A stretch of 64,000 nt of DNA from Streptomyces abyssomicinicus (GTDB lineage: Bacteria > Actinomycetota > Actinomycetes > Streptomycetales > Streptomycetaceae), in NCBI RefSeq assembly GCF_008974245.1, contig NZ_BBZI01000010.1, positions 372,001-436,000 on the forward strand, written 5' to 3'. Below the pieces are notes generated by a model that worked only from the letters and a program-made list of their open reading frames with translations, was not told where the DNA came from and searched no databases. Position numbers and translations under genes: made by a program. This document shows positions 57,538 to 64,000 of this stretch, piece by piece (position 1 is the first letter of the stretch; every line of letters starts with the position of its first letter).

Positions 57538-58850
57538 GACACCACGCCCTCGGGCGCGCCGAACTCCTGGAACGCGATGGACTTCTCGATCGGGTAGGCC
57601 TCGCGGCCCGTGATCTCGCGGATGATCCAGCTGTTGCGGTAGGGGCCCATGCCGAGGTCGGGCGAGGTCACGCTGTGCGCGTGGGTGGCGCCGTTCTGCA
57701 GGAAGACGCCACGGCCGGTGACGTCGACGCTGTAGTTGCGGGCCACCTCCAGACGCCCGCGGCCGTCCCACAGCAGCCGGTCGCGAACCGGTTCCAGGAA
57801 GGCGGGCGGCTGGTAGGCGTAGCCGGTGGCCAGCACCAGCCCGTGGGTGAGGAGGGTGAAGTCCCGGTCCTGCTCGTCGTGGTGCAGCCCGAGCTCGTAC
57901 CGGTCCGCGGCCTCGTCGTGACGGGCGGTACGCAGCGCGGTGTTGGTGAACAGCCGGGTGGGCACCGGGCCGTGCACGCTCTTCTGGTAGAGCAGGTCGA
58001 AGATGTTGTTGATCAGCTCGGCGTCGATGCCCTTGCTGAGACCCTTCTGCTCCGACTCCAGCCGGTAGCGGGTCGCCTCGGGAAGCGCGTGGAAGTAGTC
58101 CACGTACTCGGGCGAGGTCATCTCGAGCGTGAGCTTGGTGTACTCCAGCGGGAAGAACCGCGGGGAGCGGGTCACCCAGTTGAGCCGGTAGCCGTAGGTG
58201 TCGATGTCGCCGAGCAGGTCGTAGTAGATCTCGGCGGCGCTCTGGCCGGAGCCGACCACGGTCACCGACTCCTTGGCCTGCAGCACGCTCTTGTGCTGGA
58301 GGTAGAGGGAGTTGTGGACGGCGTCACCCGGCAGGTCGCGGCAGGCGGGCGGCAGGTGCGGAGGCGTTCCCGTGCCGAGCACCAAGTGCCGGCCCCGGTG
58401 CTGGACCTGGCCCCCGGCACCCTGCCGCGTGGAGGTGACGACGTAGACGCCTTCCACCTCGTCGAACTCCACCTTCTCCACCCGGTGGCCGAACCGCACG
58501 GACGGGAGCTGCGCGGCCGCCCATCGGCAGTAGTCGTTGTACTCGGCGCGCACCGGATAGAAGTTCTCGCGTATGTAGAACGGGTAGAGCCGTCCCTTCT
58601 CCTTGAGGTACTGGAGGAAGGAGAAGGGCGACGTCGGGTCGGCGAGACTGACCAGGTCGGCCATGAACGGTGTCTGCAGCGTCGCGAAGTCGAGCAGCAT
58701 CCCGGGGTGCCAGTCGAACTGCTCCCGGCTCTCCAGGAAGACGCCGTCGAGGTCGTCCAACGGCGCGGTGAGGCAGGCCAGGCCCAGGTTGTACGGGCCC
58801 AGGCCGACCGCGACGAAGTCGTGGACGGGCTCGGTTGCGGGCTGGGTCAT
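57534..58850 (-). CDS. desB: DesB, cadaverine N-monooxygenase
   Basis: 438 aa from ATG 58850 with GGAG upstream. Motifs of N-hydroxylating flavoprotein monooxygenases: FAD site VAVGLGPYNLGLACL, substrate region HPGMLLDFATLQTPFMADLV, NADPH site VTVVGSGQSAAEIYYDLL and LVLATGYAYQPP. It hydroxylates the amine of cadaverine, giving the hydroxamate nitrogen. A 98-bp gap separates it from desA. Confidence 0.95.
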   Translation of the reverse strand: MTQPATEPVHDFVAVGLGPYNLGLACLTAPLDDLDGVFLESREQFDWHPGMLLDFATLQTPFMADLVSLADPTSPFSFLQYLKEKGRLYPFYIRENFYPVRAEYNDYCRWAAAQLPSVRFGHRVEKVEFDEVEGVYVVTSTRQGAGGQVQHRGRHLVLGTGTPPHLPPACRDLPGDAVHNSLYLQHKSVLQAKESVTVVGSGQSAAEIYYDLLGDIDTYGYRLNWVTRSPRFFPLEYTKLTLEMTSPEYVDYFHALPEATRYRLESEQKGLSKGIDAELINNIFDLLYQKSVHGPVPTRLFTNTALRTARHDEAADRYELGLHHDEQDRDFTLLTHGLVLATGYAYQPPAFLEPVRDRLLWDGRGRLEVARNYSVDVTGRGVFLQNGATHAHSVTSPDLGMGPYRNSWIIREITGREAYPIEKSIAFQEFGAPEGVVS

Positions 58851-58948
58851 GCGTGTCTCCAGAAGCACAGTGGTGGGGGCGGTGGCGGCGCGCGGCGCGC
58901 GGGTCCCTGCCGCCCGGGCCGTGGCCGGGCCGGACGGAACGGGTGCGG

Positions 58949-60496
58949 TCAGGCCACGCCGTCCGCGGCCCTGACGCGGGGAGCGGCCTCGACGAACTCG
59001 GCGGCGTGCGCCGCCAGCAGGTCGAGGACGTGGGCGACGTCGCCCGGGGTGGTGCTGGGGTTGAGGAACGTGCACTTCAGGAAGTGCCGCCCGTCCACCC
59101 TGGTGCCCGCGACCATGCCCTCGCCCGAGGCGGCGAGCGCCTCCCGGGCGTGCAGGTTGGCGTCGTCGGCGAGATGCGCGTCCTGCGCGGCGGGAAGGTA
59201 GCGGAAGACGACGGTGGAGAGCTGGGAGCGGCCGACCACCTCGAACCGGGGGTCGCCGGCGAGCATGTCGTGCACGGCGCCGGCCAGGTCCACCACCTCG
59301 TCGAAGAGGACTCCCACCCCGTCGGCGCCCATGACGCGCAGTGTCATCCACAGCTTCAGCGCGTCGAAGCGGCGCGTGGTCTGCAGCGACTTGTCCACCT
59401 GGTTGGGGATCCGGCGCTCGGCCATCCGGGCGGGGTTCAGGTAGTCGGCGTAGTAGGTCGCGTGCGACATCATCCGGCTGTCACGGACCACCACCGCGCT
59501 CGAACTCACCGGCTGGAAGAAGGACTTGTGGAAGTCCACGGTCACCGAGTCGGCGCGTTCGACGCCCTCGAGCAGGTGCCGCCGGGTCGGGGACACCAGC
59601 AGGCCGCAGCCGTAGGCGGCGTCCACGTGGAGCCACGTGGCCTGCGCCTCGCAGACGTCCGCCACCTCCGCGAGCGGATCGATGCTGCCGAAGTCGGTGG
59701 TGCCCGCGGTGGCGACCACGGCCATCACCGTCAGCCCCTCGGCGCGCAGGCGGTCGCACTCCCGGCGCAGCGCCGCCACGTCCATCCGCCGGTCGGCGGT
59801 GGTGGCCACGCCCACCACCGCCTCCATCGGCAGGCCGAGCATCTTGGCGGACTTGCTGACACTGAAGTGGGCCGCGTCGGAGGCGAGCACCCGCATCCGC
59901 GGCAGCAGGGCCTGACGGGCCTCGGACGTGCGTGCCCCCGCGCGGGCGAACGCCTCCTCGCGCGCCAGCACCAGCGCGTGCAGGTTCGACTGCGTGCCGC
60001 CGCTGGTGAAGATCCCGTCCGCGTCCAGGCCGAAGCCGATCCGCCCCGCGGTCCAGTCGATCAGGCGGCGCTCGATCAGGGTGGCGCCGGCGCTCTGGTC
60101 CCAGGTGTCCATCGAGGAGTTGACCGCGCTGAGCACCGCTTCGCCCAGCAGGGCCGGGATCACGACGGGGCAGTTGAGGTGGGCGAGATAGCGAGGGTGG
60201 TGGAAGTAGACGGCGTCACGGAGGTAGAGCCGCTCCAACTCGGCGAGCGCCGCCGCCGAGTCGCCGAGCGGCCGGTCCAGATCGACCTGCTCGACCTCGG
60301 GCCCGAGCGCGTCCGGGCTGATGCCGGTGAACGGTCCCTTGACGCCGGTCACGCGGGATGCCACCGCGTCCGCGCCCAGGAGCAGCGCCTCACGGTAGGC
60401 GCCCGCGGTCGGCTCACCGAAGAGGTGCCGCCGGGCCTCGGCGCTCGGCGAGGCGACGGAGCGCTGCGCCGGGACAGTCTTGCCGTCGATGGTCAT
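58949..60496 (-). CDS. desA: DesA, PLP-dependent lysine decarboxylase
   Basis: 515 aa, ATG 60496, first gene of the operon. Group II PLP decarboxylase motifs: IFTSGGTQSNLHALVLAREE, ATAGTTDFGSIDPLAEVADV, WLHVDAAYGCGLLV, and PLP-binding lysine in VDFHKSFFQPVSSSAVVVRD. It converts lysine to cadaverine for desferrioxamine. The iron box 36 bp upstream predicts repression by DmdR1/IdeR in iron-replete cells. Confidence 0.95.
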   Translation of the reverse strand: MTIDGKTVPAQRSVASPSAEARRHLFGEPTAGAYREALLLGADAVASRVTGVKGPFTGISPDALGPEVEQVDLDRPLGDSAAALAELERLYLRDAVYFHHPRYLAHLNCPVVIPALLGEAVLSAVNSSMDTWDQSAGATLIERRLIDWTAGRIGFGLDADGIFTSGGTQSNLHALVLAREEAFARAGARTSEARQALLPRMRVLASDAAHFSVSKSAKMLGLPMEAVVGVATTADRRMDVAALRRECDRLRAEGLTVMAVVATAGTTDFGSIDPLAEVADVCEAQATWLHVDAAYGCGLLVSPTRRHLLEGVERADSVTVDFHKSFFQPVSSSAVVVRDSRMMSHATYYADYLNPARMAERRIPNQVDKSLQTTRRFDALKLWMTLRVMGADGVGVLFDEVVDLAGAVHDMLAGDPRFEVVGRSQLSTVVFRYLPAAQDAHLADDANLHAREALAASGEGMVAGTRVDGRHFLKCTFLNPSTTPGDVAHVLDLLAAHAAEFVEAAPRVRAADGVA

Positions 60497-60531
60497 GTCA
60501 GCCTTCTGGTGGGGGACAGCGGAGACGCTTT

Positions 60532-60550
60532 TTAGGCAAGGCTTACCTAA
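60532..60550. promoter_or_regulatory. Iron box (DmdR/IdeR operator) for desA
   Basis: TTAGGCAAGGCTTACCTAA fits the 19-bp actinobacterial iron box TTAGGTTAGGCTCACCTAA, with both outer arms perfect. It lies 36 bp upstream of the desA ATG. Confidence 0.92.
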
Positions 60551-60625
60551 GCATGCCCGGCTTCGCTTGTCGACATCGCCTCGGCTCGTCGCCTCGTCGG
60601 TGTCGCGTCACCATGACCACATGGT

Positions 60626-60644
60626 TAAGGTTAGGCTCACCTAA
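60626..60644. promoter_or_regulatory. Second iron box for the divergent acylase operon
   Basis: TAAGGTTAGGCTCACCTAA differs from the consensus at one base. It is 94 bp from the desA-proximal box and 112 bp before the acylase start, so each divergent operon appears to have its own box. Confidence 0.88.
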
Positions 60645-60756
60645 TCCCTTGTCAACCGTGCGTCCACCATCGGCTCAAGTCCCTGATCCACCTCAAGCCA
60701 CGTTCGTGCAAAGCCACTTGACGTATCGCCAGCAGCCGCAGACCGAGGAGCCCGGC

Positions 60757-62940
60757 TTGCCCAGAGCCCGCCACCGCATCCACCGCGACCCGTACGGCAT
60801 ACCTCACGTGTGGGCCCCCGACGCACTCGCCCTCGCCCGCGCCCAGGGCGTGGTGACCGCACGTGACCGCGGCTGGCAGATCGAGGTCGAGCGGCACCGG
60901 GCACTGGGCAGCTCGGCCTCCTTCCTCGGCCCCGAGCACCTGTCGTGGGACGTCCTCGCCCGTCGCGCCCGACTGGCCGACACCGCCCGGCGTTGCTACG
61001 AGGCACTGGACGAGGGCACCGCGGCCTGGGTCCGGGCGTATGCCGAGGGTGTGGATTCCGCGTTGCCCGAGGCGGCCCGCCGCGCGCCCGAGTTCGACCA
61101 CGCCGGTCTGCGCCCGGGCGCCTGGGAGCCCTGGGTGCCGCTGGCGGTGTGGCTCTCCCACCACCTCCTCTTCGCCGGCTTCCCCGCGAAACTCTGGCGC
61201 GATCGTGTCGCTTCGGCGCTCGGGCCCGAAGCGGTGGCGTCCTTCTCGACCGACGGCCCGGGCACCGCGGGCAGCAACGGCTGGATCCTCACCCCGGAAC
61301 GCACCACCACGGGCGCGCCCCTGCTCGCCGGCGACCCCCACCGCTTCATCGAGGCTCCCGGGGTGTACCAGCAGATCCGGCTGGCGTGCCCCGAGTTCGA
61401 CGTGGTGGGTCTCGCGGTGCCGGGCGTCCCCGGCATCGCGCACTTCGGCCATGCGGGGCACGTCGCGTGGGCCATCACCAACGCCATGGCGGACTACCAG
61501 GACCTCTACCGGGAGCGGCTGCGGCGGATCCGGCGACCGGACGGGACGACGGCGGTGGAGGCGTGGGGACCGGACGGGTGGGAGCCCGCCGATGTCCGCA
61601 CCGAGAGCTTCCAGGTCGCCGGGGGTGATCCGGTGGAGGTCGAGATGGTGGAGACCGCCCGGGGACCGGTCGTGCTCCAGGGGGCGATCCCGGCCGCGGC
61701 CGAGGAGGAAGTCACGGCCGCCGGTGCTTCCGGTGCCGTCCGTGCTGCCGGTTCCGGCACCGGCGTTGACGAGGCGGACGCGAGCGGCCGCGGGACGGCG
61801 CTCGCCCTGCGCCTGCCGGCGAGAGTGCTCGGCTCACTCGGCTTCGACGCCCTGCCCGCCCTGCTGCGGGCCAGGACCGTCGCGGACGTCGACGCGGCGT
61901 TGGACGGGTGGGTGGAGCCGGTCAACGTGGTGATGGCCGCGGACACGTCGGGTGGTCTGCTGCACCGGGTCGCCGGAGCGGTCCCGGTCCGCGCCGACGC
62001 CAACCGCCGCGGGCTCGTCGATGCCTGGGACCCGGCCACGGCCTGGTCGGGGGAGTGGGAGCCGATGCCGCGTGGTGAGGTGTCCGACGGCCGGGCGGTG
62101 ATGGCCAACGCCCGGGGTGTCGCCACGCCACTGGGGTCGGAGTTCGCTGCCGCGCACCGGGCGCGCCGGATCGCCGAACTCCTGGACTCCCGGCCGCGTT
62201 GGTCTCCCGCCGACATCACCGCCGTGCACACCGACACCTTCTCGCCGGGTGCGGCGGTGCTGCTCGCGCGGCTGGTCGAGCCGTTGGCCGGGCTGTCGCC
62301 GGAGGCCGCGTCACTGCGGCGCGAACTGGACGCGTGGGACCGGCACATGGGCGCAGGCTCCCGGGGGGCCGCGGTCTTCGCCGCCTGGCGCGGCGCGCTC
62401 GCGCGCCGGCTGGCGGGGGATCCGGCGCTGGCGGCTCTGGCACCCCGCCCGGACGATCCCGAGATCTTCCTGCCCTGGCTGTCTCTCCTCGGCCGGGTCG
62501 GACACGCGCTGGAAGGTCTGACCGTGCCCGGCGCGCTGCCCGCGGCGGTGGACGTTCCCGCCCACGCGCGGGCGGCCCTCGAGGAGGTGGCCCGCGACGG
62601 CGCTCCCGCCGGCTGGGGCGAGACCCATCGTCTGGCCGCGTGGCAGGCGCTGCCCTCGGTGTCCCCTTCTCCCGGGACGCCCGCTCTGGAGGGGGACCAC
62701 GACTGTGTGATGTCCTCCTCGAGCGTGCCCGGACTGACCGATCTGAGCGCCCGCGCCTCCGCCGCGCGCTTCGTGTGGGACCTGGCCCGCAGACAGGACA
62801 GCGCCTGGATCGTCCCCCTGGGCGCCTCGGGACTCCCCGACGACGCCCACGCCCGCGACCAGCTTCCGCTGTGGCTGCGCGGCGCCCTGGTCCCCGTCGT
62901 CACCGACTGGAACGTGCTCACCGAGGAGGAATCAGCATGA
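60757..62940 (+). CDS. Penicillin acylase-family Ntn hydrolase of the siderophore locus
   Basis: 727 aa from TTG 60757, chosen because GAGGAG precedes it by six bases; the frame is open further upstream, but no better start is seen. The alpha part opens with HRIHRDPYGIPHVWAPDALA, and the autoprocessing site is in GTAGSNGWILTP, making Ser173 the likely nucleophile after cleavage at Gly172. Later elements LAGDPHRFIEAPGVYQQIRL, VPGIAHFGHAGHVAWAITNA and VNVVMAADTSGGLLHRVAG fit penicillin/acyl-homoserine-lactone acylases. No signal peptide is present, unlike most relatives. It is divergent from desA, has its own iron box and is coupled to a DesC-like acyltransferase gene. Desferrioxamine loci with such a pair have, as I recall, been labelled desG and desH. 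A role in trimming or supplying acyl groups is inference. Confidence 0.85.
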   Translation: MPRARHRIHRDPYGIPHVWAPDALALARAQGVVTARDRGWQIEVERHRALGSSASFLGPEHLSWDVLARRARLADTARRCYEALDEGTAAWVRAYAEGVDSALPEAARRAPEFDHAGLRPGAWEPWVPLAVWLSHHLLFAGFPAKLWRDRVASALGPEAVASFSTDGPGTAGSNGWILTPERTTTGAPLLAGDPHRFIEAPGVYQQIRLACPEFDVVGLAVPGVPGIAHFGHAGHVAWAITNAMADYQDLYRERLRRIRRPDGTTAVEAWGPDGWEPADVRTESFQVAGGDPVEVEMVETARGPVVLQGAIPAAAEEEVTAAGASGAVRAAGSGTGVDEADASGRGTALALRLPARVLGSLGFDALPALLRARTVADVDAALDGWVEPVNVVMAADTSGGLLHRVAGAVPVRADANRRGLVDAWDPATAWSGEWEPMPRGEVSDGRAVMANARGVATPLGSEFAAAHRARRIAELLDSRPRWSPADITAVHTDTFSPGAAVLLARLVEPLAGLSPEAASLRRELDAWDRHMGAGSRGAAVFAAWRGALARRLAGDPALAALAPRPDDPEIFLPWLSLLGRVGHALEGLTVPGALPAAVDVPAHARAALEEVARDGAPAGWGETHRLAAWQALPSVSPSPGTPALEGDHDCVMSSSSVPGLTDLSARASAARFVWDLARRQDSAWIVPLGASGLPDDAHARDQLPLWLRGALVPVVTDWNVLTEEESA

Positions 62941-63584
62941 CGGAGCCCACCGCACCCCCGACGCCCCGGGAGTCCCGGGCGGCCCAGGAATCCGCGGCGC
63001 CCGAGGAATCCGCGGCGCCCCACGGGCCCGCCCCCGCGCACGTCTGCCGGGTGCCCGGCTTCGGCACCGTCGGCTTCCGTGTCCTCGACCCGGAGCACGA
63101 CGCCGCGACCGTCCACCGCTGGGTGGACGACGAGCGGGCCCGGTTCTGGGGCATGGTCGGACACACGGTCGAACGGGTGCGCGACATCTACGCGTTCGTG
63201 GACTCCCTGGAGACCCACCACGCCTACCTGATCGAGCACGACGGCCGCCCGGCGGGACTGCTGCAGACCTATGAGCCCGAGCACGATCCGCTGGGGGAGC
63301 ACTACCCGGTACGCCCCGGCGACTTCGGCATCCATTTCCTCTTCGCGCCCCCCGGGACCGCTCCGCGCAGCGGCCACGGAGGCGCCCTGTTCGGGGCCGT
63401 TCTCGACTTCGTCTGGTCCGACCCCGCCCATCTGCGGGTGGTGGCCGAGCCCGACGTCCGCAACGACAGATCCCGCCGGCGGCTGCGCCTGGCAGGGTTC
63501 ACGGAAGGCACCGAGGTCGCTCTGGACCACAAGCGGGCCTGCCTGTATTTCCTCGAACGCGACCACGACGTCGCCCGGGGGTGA
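62937..63584 (+). CDS. DesC-like siderophore acyltransferase (second copy)
   Basis: 215 aa; ATG 62937 overlaps the acylase stop (ATGA). After a 35-residue Pro/Glu/Ala-rich tail the domain resembles DesC: VHRWVDDERARFWGMVGHTV, RPGDFGIHFLFAPPGTAPRS and LRVVAEPDVRNDRSRRRLRL align with the corresponding DesC motifs. IucB/RhbD-like acyltransferases acylate hydroxylamines or polyamines. With its own iron box upstream of the operon, it probably makes variants of the siderophore or recycles it. Duplication from desC is possible but similarity is moderate. Confidence 0.85.
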   Translation: MTEPTAPPTPRESRAAQESAAPEESAAPHGPAPAHVCRVPGFGTVGFRVLDPEHDAATVHRWVDDERARFWGMVGHTVERVRDIYAFVDSLETHHAYLIEHDGRPAGLLQTYEPEHDPLGEHYPVRPGDFGIHFLFAPPGTAPRSGHGGALFGAVLDFVWSDPAHLRVVAEPDVRNDRSRRRLRLAGFTEGTEVALDHKRACLYFLERDHDVARG

Positions 63585-63605
63585 CGGCCAAGTTCCCCTT
63601 TGCCC

Positions 63606-64000
63606 TCATGCCGTGTCGGCGTCCGCCTCCGCGGCGGCGAGGACTTCCGAGGCGAGGTCGCGGAGCGTGACGTGAAGGGGATCGGGGTAGCGGATGGTGA
63701 TGGTGAGGTTGCTGATCCGGACCAGGGCGTCATCGTCGTTGATCGCGGCCTCGTCTCCCAGCTCTTCCCGGTGGTATTCCGCGTCGAACTCGAACCGCTC
63801 GTACTGGCTTCGGAATGTTTTCACGGCTTGAGCGGTGTTGCCGTGCCGCACGATGTTCACGCTCAGCGAGTCGCCGGAGTAGTCGGTGTGCCATTCGCAG
63901 TGATTGACCGCTTCCGTGCTCACGGTCGCGCCCGGGACCGGGCCGACGAGCATTTCCTCGCCGATTCTGGCCTCGTTGAGCAGGTCCGACTCGCACACCT
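63606..64000 (-). CDS. Probable DUF3558-type lipoprotein (partial, N-terminus beyond right edge)
   Basis: The visible 131 residues end at TGA 63606. CESDLLNEARIGEEML and NHCEWHTD are typical of DUF3558, where two Cys residues and C-x-W form the core of a secreted lipoprotein domain. The true start and lipobox lie outside the window; the internal ATG-like codon at 63998 is not credible as a start. It is convergent with the siderophore acyltransferase gene across only 21 bp. Function unknown. Confidence 0.65.
   Translation of the reverse strand, partial: VCESDLLNEARIGEEMLVGPVPGATVSTEAVNHCEWHTDYSGDSLSVNIVRHGNTAQAVKTFRSQYERFEFDAEYHREELGDEAAINDDDALVRISNLTITIRYPDPLHVTLRDLASEVLAAAEADADTA

Overview
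The window is high-GC actinobacterial DNA and almost certainly comes from a Streptomyces. The evidence is strong G/C at third codon positions, many GTG/TTG starts, AGGAG-type ribosome binding sites, several leaderless start patterns, DasR-type operators, DmdR/IdeR-type iron boxes, and an apparent tap-tpg pair for end-patching of linear replicons. I see no tRNA, rRNA, CRISPR array, transposase or integrase.

Layout. 1-6 kb: a minus-strand pectinesterase and pectate lyase pair, each with an N-terminal ricin-type (CBM13) lectin domain, divergent from an unusual one-piece protein (sigma factor, zinc motif, one membrane helix, external beta-helix). 6-11 kb: perhydrolase, NAD(P)H/FMN-type reductase, two membrane proteins, GAF-SpoIIE phosphatase. 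11-17.5 kb: secreted sugar dehydrogenase and ThuA/DUF1080 proteins sharing a nearly identical 381-bp lectin module, a 2H phosphoesterase, and a GH19 chitinase behind two DasR-like sites. 17.6-20.5 kb: two DUF202 proteins, a cyclic-nucleotide-binding-like protein, and a doxX/marR divergent pair with palindromic operators. 20.7-27 kb: a HAD-like/M28 peptidase fusion, an M36 peptidase, and a GH3 N-acetylglucosaminidase behind two near-consensus DasR sites. 27-33 kb: a chloramphenicol-type MFS exporter behind a possible leaderless leader peptide, an ArsR-like regulator, and a MocR regulator divergent from phzF and ornithine cyclodeaminase genes. 33-39 kb: NatAB-like ABC exporter, DeoR regulator divergent from a DUF4406/NUDIX operon, SDR, NADP reductase, secreted beta/gamma-crystallin protein. 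39-48.7 kb: WD40 Ser/Thr kinase, SplB-like radical SAM enzyme, phosphotransferase, GH114 lipoprotein, AlkZ-like winged-helix protein, membrane SpoIIE phosphatase. 48.9-53.4 kb: tap, tpg and an LRV-repeat protein. 53.5-63.6 kb: desferrioxamine locus (desA-desB-desC-desD-MFS on the minus strand) divergent from a penicillin-acylase-family enzyme and a second DesC-like acyltransferase, with an iron box on each side. The right edge cuts a probable DUF3558 lipoprotein.

Themes. Much of the window serves polymer degradation and nutrient sensing (pectin, chitin/GlcNAc, sugars, peptides) with local control. The most unusual objects are the membrane-tethered sigma factor fused to a pectate-lyase-like sensor beside pectinase genes, and the acylase/acyltransferase pair that appears iron-co-regulated with desABCD. 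Start sites, operators and hairpins were read by eye and functions are family-level calls; no database search was run.
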